This document shows, piece by piece, positions 1-5,814 of a DNA stretch of 7,261 nt. The stretch lies in contig JAIOOZ010000194.1 of the NCBI GenBank assembly GCA_021414185.1, positions 1 through 7,261 on the forward strand, in the 5' to 3' direction. Position 1 is the first letter of the stretch. Every line of letters starts with the position of its first letter. The translations under genes and the position numbers were made by a program. The notes beneath the pieces were generated by a model. That model had not been told where the DNA came from and searched no databases. It worked only from the letters and a program-made list of their open reading frames with translations. The stretch is from Betaproteobacteria bacterium (GTDB lineage: Bacteria; Pseudomonadota; Gammaproteobacteria; Burkholderiales; SG8-41).

Positions 1-813
1 CACATTCAGATTGACGTCGAATTCCACGATGGCAAGCGGCGACGCTTCGATCAGCGATTCGATCCGGTCGGTCGACTCCTGCAATGCTCCCTCGATTTTT
101 TTCTGCTCTTCCAGCTGGGCGTTCAGTTGGTGAATGGCGCCGTCCGCAAGCCGGTTGGCGGCCGACAGGCGCTCGACGAGATCGGTGTTCTCGTAGCGTG
201 TGCGCAGCGAGGCGACAAGCGAACGGTGCAAGATCGGGCACGCCGCGAACAGCGTCGCGACGTATGCCGTCAGGATCGCGCCGGTGAATATATGAATCGG
301 GTCGCCATGCGCGTACATGGACACGGCCAGCGGCACCAGCGCCGTCAGCATATACGCGCGGAATGCGGCCTTGACCGGCGTGAGCACTATCATCGCGCTG
401 GTGACCATCCCTGCGATCACGAACACGATCAGGAACTGGTAGCCGAGGTCCGTTGTGGGCAACAAAAGCGAGCCCAGCACGCCCCACATGGCGCCCATCG
501 CGGCGGCGCCGATCACGAACCGGCAGGCCCAATATTGCGCCGCATGCTCGATTTCATGCGCGATGTAGTGGCGGTAAAGGGCAAAACGCGCGGCCGTTAT
601 CGCGGCAATGCCGGCAAACCAGGCGGCCAGCAGGGCGTTCGGCGCGACGTTCCACAAACCGCAGGTGACGATCAGCGCAACCGCAAGCGTGCCGCCGTAA
701 GCCGACAGCGACAAGCGGTACAACAAGCGCACCTGCTCCGCAAAAACCGCGGTGGCCGTAGCGTCCGGCTTGATGTTCGGCACCGGCTCAAGCGGTTGCG
801 AGGTGGGCGCCAT
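1..813 (-). CDS. Membrane-anchored PAS-domain sensor protein, N-terminal part (runs off window)
   Basis: Reading the minus strand from the ATG at 813 gives 271 uninterrupted codons to the window edge, so the C-terminus is missing. After a short cytoplasmic N-terminus there are about six hydrophobic segments (roughly residues 38-56, 61-79, 97-118, 124-145, 152-168 and 173-193). A charged helical stretch follows (about 205-250, containing LEEQKK), typical of a signalling coiled coil. From about residue 250 the sequence ESLIEASPLAIVEFD looks like the opening of a PAS domain. This order of membrane sensor, coiled coil and PAS is usual for diguanylate cyclases/phosphodiesterases and for hybrid histidine kinases; the output domain lies outside the window, so I cannot choose between them. 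The start is supported by AGGGG nine bases upstream of the ATG. It follows the malyl-CoA lyase gene by 78 bases and could be read through from it or have its own promoter. Confidence 0.8.
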   Translation of the reverse strand, partial: MAPTSQPLEPVPNIKPDATATAVFAEQVRLLYRLSLSAYGGTLAVALIVTCGLWNVAPNALLAAWFAGIAAITAARFALYRHYIAHEIEHAAQYWACRFVIGAAAMGAMWGVLGSLLLPTTDLGYQFLIVFVIAGMVTSAMIVLTPVKAAFRAYMLTALVPLAVSMYAHGDPIHIFTGAILTAYVATLFAACPILHRSLVASLRTRYENTDLVERLSAANRLADGAIHQLNAQLEEQKKIEGALQESTDRIESLIEASPLAIVEFDVNLNV

Positions 814-848
814 GCTCGTGTGCCCCTGGGGGAAACTGAAAGTCGCTA

Positions 849-878
849 TATTGTGACACGAACCCTGTGCGCACAATA
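849..878. promoter_or_regulatory. Inverted repeat TATTGTG-N16-CACAATA in the intergenic region, possible operator
   Basis: The 78-base gap between the lyase gene and the sensor gene holds a perfect 7-base inverted repeat (849-855 and 872-878) with a 16-base spacer. The right arm overlaps a perfect 10-base palindrome, TGTGCGCACA (866-875). On the minus strand a weak promoter-like pair, TTGTGC then CAATAT spaced by 17 bases, falls over the same place; each hexamer matches consensus at only about three positions. It could be a regulator site for the sensor gene, but a short inverted repeat of this size can occur by chance. Confidence 0.25.
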
Positions 879-891
879 CCCGGCATGCGGG

Positions 892-1872
892 TCAGCGCGG
901 CGCAGCGGCAATCGCGTCGGCCTTGGCGAGCAGGCGCTCGGCCATGCGGATATTGGCGATATCTATCATGCGTCCATCGAGTTGCACCGCGCCGCGCCCA
1001 TCGCGCGCGGCCTGCGCCATGGCCGCGACGATGCGGCGCGCGCGCGCCACTTCCTCCGGTGCCGGACTGAAAGCGGTGTTGATGCCCTCGAGCTGCGCCG
1101 GATGGATGGCCATGCGGCCTTCAAAGCCGAGCGCGGCTGAGCGCAGGCTCGAAACCTGGAAACCTGCGGCGTCATTGAAATCGCTGTATGGCCCGTCGAT
1201 CGGGCGCAGACCGTAGGCACGGCATGCCGCCACGATGCGCGACTGCGCCGCGTGCCACGGGTCGAGCTGGTAATAAGCGCGCTTGCCGGCGGCGTCCGCC
1301 TCGCTCAATACGCCGTAATCCGGATTGAGTCCGCCTATGGTCGTTGAGCGCGCACTGGTCGATGCCGCGAAATCGCCCGAACCAAAACACATGGCCTCGA
1401 GACGCTTGCTACCCTGGGCAATCGCCTCGACATTGCACAGCCCGAGCGCGGTTTCTATCATGACTTCAAATCCGATGCGTTTTTCACGTTTGCAGGTCTG
1501 CTCGATCTGCGTCACCAGCACGTCCAGCGCATAAACATCGGCGGCGACCCCGACCTTGGGCAGGAACAGCAGGTCGAGGCGCGGGCAGGCTTCCACCACC
1601 TCGATCACGTCGCGGTAGGTATATTGGGTATCGAGACCGTTGATGCGCAGGCTCAGGGTCTTGCCGCCCCAATCGATATCGTTCAGCGCCGCCACCGCGT
1701 TCTTGCGCGCGCGCGGCTTGTCGTCCGGCGCCACCGAGTCTTCAAGATCGAGAAACACCACGTCGGCGGCCGAGCGGCTCGCCTTGTCGATCATTTTCGG
1801 ATTCGATGCCGGCACCGCAAGCTCCGAACGGTGCAGGCGCGGCGTGGCAGGTTCGTAAGAGGTCAGGCTCAT
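892..1872 (-). CDS. mcl1: HpcH/HpaI aldolase / CitE-family CoA-ester lyase, malyl-CoA lyase type
   Basis: A 326-residue protein of the citrate lyase beta-like family. It most resembles L-malyl-CoA/beta-methylmalyl-CoA lyases (Mcl1 type), which reversibly split malyl-CoA into acetyl-CoA and glyoxylate, or methylmalyl-CoA into propionyl-CoA and glyoxylate. Visible landmarks: DLEDSVAPDDK at 42-52, LRINGLDT at 75-82 with Arg76 (expected CoA/carboxylate contact), LPKVG at 104-108, EVMIETALG at 136-144 with Glu140, SGDFAAS at 165-171 with Asp167 (expected Mg2+ ligands), DPWHAAQ at 204-210, DGPYSDFND at 226-234 and MAIHPAQ at 254-260. Length matches Mcl1, and the C-terminal lid segment (about 297-320, DGRMIDIAN) is present. 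The ATG overlaps the TGA of the preceding dehydrogenase gene as ATGA, which fixes the start and implies translational coupling. Other CitE-like specificities, such as citramalyl-CoA lyase or malyl-CoA thioesterase, remain possible. The enzyme is cytoplasmic. Confidence 0.88.
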   Translation of the reverse strand: MSLTSYEPATPRLHRSELAVPASNPKMIDKASRSAADVVFLDLEDSVAPDDKPRARKNAVAALNDIDWGGKTLSLRINGLDTQYTYRDVIEVVEACPRLDLLFLPKVGVAADVYALDVLVTQIEQTCKREKRIGFEVMIETALGLCNVEAIAQGSKRLEAMCFGSGDFAASTSARSTTIGGLNPDYGVLSEADAAGKRAYYQLDPWHAAQSRIVAACRAYGLRPIDGPYSDFNDAAGFQVSSLRSAALGFEGRMAIHPAQLEGINTAFSPAPEEVARARRIVAAMAQAARDGRGAVQLDGRMIDIANIRMAERLLAKADAIAAAPR

Positions 1873-2759
1873 GGATTTTTTCCCATCGAACGTTCGAGCG
1901 CGCGTATCAGCACGGAAAAATCAGCACCCCCGTCGCCCGCGCCCATCAGCGCGTTGATCTGCTGCTTGACGACCGCGCCGGCGGGCAGCGGCAAACCCGC
2001 TTCCTGCGCAAGGTCCAGCACGATGCCGAGGTCCTTGTGATAGAGGCGCGTATCGATACCGGTGCCGAAATCGCGGCTGACCATGCGCTTGCCGAAGAGT
2101 TCGAGCACGCGGCTGGCGGCGACCCCGCCCATCAGCGCTTCGTGCACGCGCGCGGGATCGAGCCCGCAGCTGCGCGCGAGCGACAATGCCTCCGCGGCGG
2201 CCTGCGCGGTGATGGTCAACGCGAGTTGATTGCACGCTTTGGTCACCTGGCCGGCGCCGTGCCCGCCCATATGCAATATCGTTTTGCCGAGGCAGGCGAA
2301 CAATGGTTTAACCCGCTCGAATACCTCGGGTTTGCCGCCGGCCATAATCGATAGCGTCGCGCCCTGCGCGCCCGCCGGGCCGCCCGACACCGGCGCATCG
2401 ACGTGTTCGATGCCGCGCGCTTCCAGCGCCTGCGCGATGCTGCGCGTCACCGACGGGGAAATGGTCGCCATATCGATGACGATGCAGCCTGCACGCGCGC
2501 CCGCGGCGATGCCATGCGCGCCGAGCGCAACCTCTTCGCTGTCGGCCGAAGCCGTAACCAGCGAAAAAACAACATCCGCCGCGCGCGCGACCTGGGCCGG
2601 GCTCTCAGCGGTACTCGCCCCCGCAGCAACGAGCGGCGCCATGGCTTCCGCGCGCCGCGCGTAGACGGTCATTGCATATCCGGCCTTGATGAGATTGAGC
2701 GCCATCGGCCGCCCCATCGCGCCGAGGCCGACAAACCCGAGCTTGAGTGCCGCGGTCAC
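1869..2759 (-). CDS. NAD(P)-dependent beta-hydroxyacid dehydrogenase (tartronate-semialdehyde reductase / 3-hydroxyisobutyrate dehydrogenase family)
   Basis: A 296-residue enzyme of the normal length for the beta-hydroxyacid dehydrogenase family. The N-terminal Rossmann fold begins at once: FVGLGAMGRP with GLGAMG at 11-16. Basic residues Arg35-Arg36 after the second strand, with no acidic residue there, suggest NADP(H). The substrate loop DAPVSGG is at 121-127 (Ser125). The catalytic region GAGQVTKACNQ has Lys174 and Asn177, and YHKDLG at 240-245 carries Lys242 and Asp243. All expected catalytic positions are present, so the enzyme should be active. Family members reduce tartronate semialdehyde, succinate semialdehyde or glyoxylate, or oxidise 3-hydroxyisobutyrate; the sequence does not settle which. 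The frame stays open upstream to 3107, but that part is Arg-rich and lies inside the preceding gene. I chose the GTG at 2759 because it overlaps the preceding TGA as GTGA and puts the Rossmann strand at the N-terminus. Another in-frame GTG lies three codons upstream. Confidence 0.9.
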   Translation of the reverse strand: MTAALKLGFVGLGAMGRPMALNLIKAGYAMTVYARRAEAMAPLVAAGASTAESPAQVARAADVVFSLVTASADSEEVALGAHGIAAGARAGCIVIDMATISPSVTRSIAQALEARGIEHVDAPVSGGPAGAQGATLSIMAGGKPEVFERVKPLFACLGKTILHMGGHGAGQVTKACNQLALTITAQAAAEALSLARSCGLDPARVHEALMGGVAASRVLELFGKRMVSRDFGTGIDTRLYHKDLGIVLDLAQEAGLPLPAGAVVKQQINALMGAGDGGADFSVLIRALERSMGKNP

Positions 2760-3574
2760 AACTTGCACTCGGCCCGTTTCGGCGCCTTCGCATCGGTATG
2801 CCACCAGTGGCCTATGCGTTCCCGCAATTCGCCAACGGTAGAAAATTGCAGCGGTGTGGTCATCGCAACGGGATCGAGCACCGTATTGCCGCCCACCACC
2901 TCGGCTATGGTATCGACGCGATGCACGCGCCAACCGGCCAGCGCGAAACCGTTGTCGATCGCCTTCACGCGGCTTTCCTGCTGCCACACGCCGGCCAGCT
3001 TCAGTTCGGACTGCTTGCCCGGCGTATTTTCCGTGGCATACGTCAAAACCAGGTCGAATTTGACCTCCCCCGCAGCGCCGCGGATTGCGGTGCCGCGCGC
3101 GCGCCACGGCGCACCGAAGTCTTTACGCGCGCTGTAGGCCTTGCGTACGCGCAGCGTAATTTTATCGTCGCCAACGTCGATGGCGGTTTGCGCCCCGGCC
3201 GCCGGCAGTCCCTGCGGCATCGCGCGCGCCAGCAGGCGCAACGCCAATTGCAGATTCAGCACCGGTTCGTTCAGTTCCCGCAATTCGAGTTGGCGCGCCG
3301 GCACAATGTCCTTCAACAGCAACGCCTGGTCGTCGCACATCGACATCAGCGTGCCGCTGACTTTCGCCGTGCCGCGGCGCTCTTCCTTGATGATGCGCAC
3401 GTCGCCGTTGTCCGCGCGGTCGAACTGCCACTGCGCCGAAAACGCGCCGGCGGAATCTGTGACCGACAATACGATATGACCGCCGCCGAACCAGACGTCC
3501 GCGGGCTTGGGGCTCTGCGCCTGCGCGCTCAGAGCAATAACTCCAAGCATTGCAAAGACAGCGGTTTTCAGCAT
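2756..3574 (-). CDS. Secreted (periplasmic) protein of unknown function
   Basis: A 272-residue protein I do not recognise. It starts with a clear Sec signal peptide: MLKT, a hydrophobic core to about residue 16, then AQA, giving a likely signal peptidase I cut after Ala19. No lipobox cysteine is present, so it should be soluble in the periplasm or exported. The mature part alternates polar and hydrophobic residues in a beta-rich pattern, with an amphipathic helical stretch near 92-119 (ELRELNEPVLNLQLALRLLA). It has only two cysteines, Cys80 and Cys270, which could form a disulfide. Aromatic residues are clustered near the C-terminus (HWWHT, 256-260). The start is supported by GGGGAG six bases upstream of the ATG. 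The stop codon overlaps the GTG start of the dehydrogenase gene (GTGA), so it is co-translated with metabolic genes. A role in sensing or binding is speculation. Confidence 0.85.
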   Translation of the reverse strand: MLKTAVFAMLGVIALSAQAQSPKPADVWFGGGHIVLSVTDSAGAFSAQWQFDRADNGDVRIIKEERRGTAKVSGTLMSMCDDQALLLKDIVPARQLELRELNEPVLNLQLALRLLARAMPQGLPAAGAQTAIDVGDDKITLRVRKAYSARKDFGAPWRARGTAIRGAAGEVKFDLVLTYATENTPGKQSELKLAGVWQQESRVKAIDNGFALAGWRVHRVDTIAEVVGGNTVLDPVAMTTPLQFSTVGELRERIGHWWHTDAKAPKRAECKL

Positions 3575-3657
3575 GGCATTCTCCCCAAATTCTGCAGTTT
3601 ACCGGCTGCACTCCGGTGCGGACAGGCGGCGCGCGACGAACGGCAGTTGCGGCACGA

Positions 3658-4611
3658 TTAACGGATCAAACCCAGCGTCAGCATCAACGGCAGGCTGAAC
3701 CAGAACAGGATTGTACTCCACCCTATCAGCAGGGCCGCCGCCGCGCCGTCGAGGCGGAAACGATCGGCCAGCAGCAGCGCTGTCATCATGGCCGGCGTGG
3801 TCGCCTCGAGCGCGGACGCGTACTGCGCCTCGCCCAGCGGCGTAAAGAACAGGCGCGATGCGCACGCCACGACGAACGGCGCGAACAACAATTTGACCGC
3901 CGCCGCCGTGAGGATTTCCGGACGCGGCGTCAGGTTGCGCCACGGAATGGTCATGCCCAGCACGAACAGCGTCACCGGAATGGTCGCCTGCCCTATCATG
4001 TTCGCCGCGGCGACCAATGGTTTGTAGGTGAGCCCCAGCGACTGCAAGGTAAAGCCGAGCGCGAACGCCCACAGCGGTGGCAACGACAGCAGGATGCGCC
4101 ACAGCGATGGATACGACACCGGCTTTTCGTGCGAACCCAGCCGCGTCGCTATCCACACGCCCAGGCTCCAGATGAACGGCATCGTCATCAGCATGTCGTT
4201 GAACACCGCATAGCGCACGGCGTCGCGGCCGAAAAAAAACATCAGCACCGGCGCGCCGATATTGAACGTGTTGCCGAACATGCCACCCAGCATCAGCACC
4301 GCGCGCGTGGGATCTGTCAGCCCGCGCCCCAGCGGCGACATATACAGCAGCACATAGAGCAACGCGCCTGAAGCGAGCGTGCCGATGCCGACCAGCAGCG
4401 GCACCGACAGGAGGTCGGCGGTGATCGGCGTGTTGGAAACGACCGCGAACAGGATGCACGGATAAAATACGTAGAGCACGAGCCGGTTCAACTGCGTGCG
4501 CAGTACGTCCACCTCGGCGTCGCGGAATATCAGCGGCCACACCGCGCCAGCGCCCACCAGCAGCGCCAGCGGCAGCATGACCTCGATCATCAGGTTGAAG
4601 AGTTGCATCAT
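3658..4611 (-). CDS. AEC (auxin efflux carrier) family transporter
   Basis: A 317-residue inner-membrane protein with about ten hydrophobic segments in two halves, fitting the AEC/Mem_trans family. Landmarks seen: LNRLVLYVFYPCILF at 41-55 in the first half, GNTFNIGAPV at 113-122 (the Asn/Pro break of the unwound helix), and in the second half GQATIPVTLFVLGM at 207-220 and ATTPAMMTALLLAD at 270-283. Length is typical. Bacterial members include carriers implicated in malate or malonate transport, but the substrate here cannot be read off. Two adjacent ATG codons occur (4611 and 4608); the first is chosen, with only a weak purine-rich site upstream. The gene follows the hydroxyacid dehydrogenase, separated from it by the palindromic element at 4633-4758, and ends 83 bases before the secreted-protein gene. 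Removing the element would bring this start within about 25 bases of the upstream stop, which is operon-like spacing. Confidence 0.92.
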   Translation of the reverse strand: MMQLFNLMIEVMLPLALLVGAGAVWPLIFRDAEVDVLRTQLNRLVLYVFYPCILFAVVSNTPITADLLSVPLLVGIGTLASGALLYVLLYMSPLGRGLTDPTRAVLMLGGMFGNTFNIGAPVLMFFFGRDAVRYAVFNDMLMTMPFIWSLGVWIATRLGSHEKPVSYPSLWRILLSLPPLWAFALGFTLQSLGLTYKPLVAAANMIGQATIPVTLFVLGMTIPWRNLTPRPEILTAAAVKLLFAPFVVACASRLFFTPLGEAQYASALEATTPAMMTALLLADRFRLDGAAAALLIGWSTILFWFSLPLMLTLGLIR

Positions 4612-4632
4612 GCGGGCTCTGGACCCCAGGCA

Positions 4633-4758
4633 CTAGAAAGCCAAAAAACATTTGCCACAGAGGTCACAGAGGACACAGAGAAACTCCTGAAGTAGTTGCT
4701 GATGATTCGCTTGAATTCCTCTGTGCTCTCTGTGACCTCTGTGGCCAAGCCTTTCTAG
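4633..4758. repeat. 126-bp palindromic element of 9-bp CACAGAGG-type units with CTAGAAAG/CTTTCTAG ends
   Basis: The outer ends are perfect inverted 8-mers: CTAGAAAG at 4633-4640 and CTTTCTAG at 4751-4758. Inside, a 27-base arm at 4654-4680 is complementary to 4719-4745 at 25 of 27 positions, around a 38-base unpaired centre. Each arm consists of three tandem 9-base units of form NCACAGAGG or a close variant (4655-4663, 4664-4672, 4673-4681; and on the other strand 4744-4736, 4735-4727, 4726-4718). The left side carries about ten extra bases between end and arm, including an A6 run. Because the period is three codons, it translates as a low-complexity LCVLCDLCG string on the minus strand; this is not a gene. 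I recall similar CACAGAGG repeats scattered in other environmental bacterial genomes, often as spurious short ORFs, but could not check that here. It has no transposase and would be a MITE- or REP-like passenger. Confidence 0.85.
4643..4745 (-). terminator. Possible transcription terminator formed by the palindromic element
   Basis: Read in the direction of the genes, the 27-base imperfect stem of the element (4745-4719 with 4680-4654) is followed, after five bases, by T6 (4648-4643). This resembles an intrinsic terminator placed just after the dehydrogenase stop codon. Against it: the 38-base loop is long, and the T-run does not directly abut the stem. It could instead only attenuate transcription, or stabilise the 3' end of the upstream message, before the AEC gene. 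Confidence 0.35.
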
Positions 4759-5735
4759 CTTTTCGCCCTGGCGTCGGGATTGACCAGATTGGGCGGCGTG
4801 CCGCCGGTCAAAGCGGCGACCGCGTTTTTGGCCGCCGTCATCGCCATCGCGCGGCGTGTCGCTTCGGTGGAACTGCCGATATGCGGCGCCAGCACCACGT
4901 TTTTCAGATCGAGGAAGCCCGGATTGAGTTTGGGTTCGTTTTCGAACACGTCGAGCCCGGCTGCGCGGATGGTGCCGTCCTTCAATGCGTTGATCAGCGC
5001 GGCATCGTCGACCACGCCGCCGCGTGTCGAGTTGATGAGGATGGCGGTAGGTTTCATTTTTTTCAGGTCCGCCGCGCCGATGTAATGGTGGGTGGCAGGC
5101 GAATAAGGCACCTGCAGCACGACGAAATCCGACTGCGCGAGCAGTTGGTCCTTGGTCGCATACTCCACGTCGAGCGATTTCTCGACGTCCGCCGGCAAGC
5201 GGTTGCGGTTTTGATACAGCACGCGCATCTTGAAGCCGGCCGCGCGCCGCGCGATCTGCTGACCGATGCGCCCCATGCCGATGACGCCCAGCGTCGCGTG
5301 ATGCACGTCGACGCCCAGCATCTGCTTCAGATGCCAGCCCTTCCAGTCGCCGGCGCGGACGTAGGCTTCGGCCTCGGTCAGGCGCCGCGCGGAGGCGAGC
5401 ATCAGCGTCCACGCGAGGTCTGCTGTGCTGTCGTCGAGCACGCCCGGCGTGTTGGTCGCCATCACGCCGCGCGCGGTGCATGCCGGCACGTCGATGTTGT
5501 TATAGCCGACCGCAATGTTGGCAACGACTTTCAGGCGCGGGCACACGGCGAGCAACGCATCGTCGATGCGGTCGGTCAGGCAGCAGACGACCCCGTCCTT
5601 GTCCTTGAGACGCTGCGCGAGCGCCGCGGGGTCGAAAGGCTGGTCAGGCTGGTTGGATTCGACTTCGCAATGTGCGGCGAGATAAGCGAGCGTTTCATCG
5701 AACACTTCGCGCGTGACGAGAATTTTCGGTTTCAT
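4755..5735 (-). CDS. D-2-hydroxyacid dehydrogenase, glyoxylate/hydroxypyruvate reductase type
   Basis: A 326-residue cytoplasmic oxidoreductase of the D-isomer-specific 2-hydroxyacid dehydrogenase family, close in style to GhrB/GyaR enzymes that reduce glyoxylate to glycolate and hydroxypyruvate to D-glycerate. Visible features: VANIAVGYNNID at 71-82 (substrate domain loop), TPGVLDDSTAD at 96-106, the nucleotide-binding GMGRIG at 153-158, and NRNR at 176-179 after the next strand, where basic residues favour NADPH. The catalytic triad is Arg238 (NSTRGG), Glu267 (ENEP) and His285 (APHIGS). Length and motifs are complete. The ATG at 5735 is chosen because AGGA lies six bases upstream and the protein then begins MKPKILVT, the expected first strand; the open frame continues upstream without sense. 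Its TAG stop is part of the end of the palindromic element. It follows the MFS gene by 79 bases, with a promoter candidate in between. Confidence 0.93.
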   Translation of the reverse strand: MKPKILVTREVFDETLAYLAAHCEVESNQPDQPFDPAALAQRLKDKDGVVCCLTDRIDDALLAVCPRLKVVANIAVGYNNIDVPACTARGVMATNTPGVLDDSTADLAWTLMLASARRLTEAEAYVRAGDWKGWHLKQMLGVDVHHATLGVIGMGRIGQQIARRAAGFKMRVLYQNRNRLPADVEKSLDVEYATKDQLLAQSDFVVLQVPYSPATHHYIGAADLKKMKPTAILINSTRGGVVDDAALINALKDGTIRAAGLDVFENEPKLNPGFLDLKNVVLAPHIGSSTEATRRAMAMTAAKNAVAALTGGTPPNLVNPDARAKS

Positions 5736-5755
5736 TGCAGATCCTGTGGCGTGGT

Positions 5756-5772
5756 CCGCGCGATTTGCGCGG
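5756..5772. other. Small GC-rich hairpin in the leader of the dehydrogenase gene
   Basis: CCGCGC (5756-5761) and GCGCGG (5767-5772) are perfect 6-base inverted arms around a 5-base loop. It would lie in the 5' leader if transcription starts at the nearby extended -10. No T-run follows on either strand, so it is not an intrinsic terminator. It may be a binding site, a leader stem, or chance in GC-rich DNA. Confidence 0.25.
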
Positions 5773-5786
5773 GGAGAAGAGCGGCA

Positions 5787-5795
5787 ATTATCGCA
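5787..5795 (-). promoter_or_regulatory. Extended -10 promoter candidate for the hydroxyacid dehydrogenase gene
   Basis: On the minus strand TGCGATAAT matches an extended -10 element (TGn followed by a hexamer with five of six consensus bases). It would start transcription near 5780 and give a leader of about 45 bases ending in the AGGA ribosome site. The best -35-like hexamer, CTGACA at 5818-5813, is 20 bases away, which is longer than usual, but extended -10 promoters can work without a good -35. Confidence 0.4.
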
Positions 5796-5814
5796 TAGCG
5801 CGCAACGGCGCCTG

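Noticed and set aside
127..1140. A 337-codon open frame on the plus strand spanning the sensor and lyase genes.
   Set aside because: Its translation is dominated by Arg, His and Gln without hydrophobic segments or motifs. It is opposite two convincing minus-strand genes and crosses their intergenic gap.
2760..3107. N-terminal extension of the beta-hydroxyacid dehydrogenase frame up to an ATG at 3107.
   Set aside because: The extension is Arg-rich, overlaps the secreted-protein gene in another frame and precedes a Rossmann fold that normally begins at the N-terminus. The GTGA overlap at 2759 is the better start.
3601..3617. Small hairpin ACCGG-N7-CCGGT between the AEC gene and the secreted-protein gene, considered as a terminator.
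   Set aside because: The stem is only five base pairs and no T-run follows on the minus strand, so it is not convincing as an intrinsic terminator.
3550..4371. A long plus-strand frame opposite the AEC gene, rich in Gln, Arg and His.
   Set aside because: Composition is typical of an antisense shadow in GC-rich DNA, and the opposite strand encodes a complete AEC transporter with family motifs.
4654..4745. Short repeated units considered as a CRISPR array.
   Set aside because: The units are 9 bases long, tandem without spacers and arranged as inverted arms; there is no repeat-spacer pattern and there are no cas genes.
4633..5481. An open frame on the minus strand ending in a cysteine-rich LCVLCDLCG string.
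   Set aside because: It is a shadow of the hydroxyacid dehydrogenase running into the 9-bp repeat units. The apparent cysteine motif is a product of the repeat period and not a metal-binding domain.
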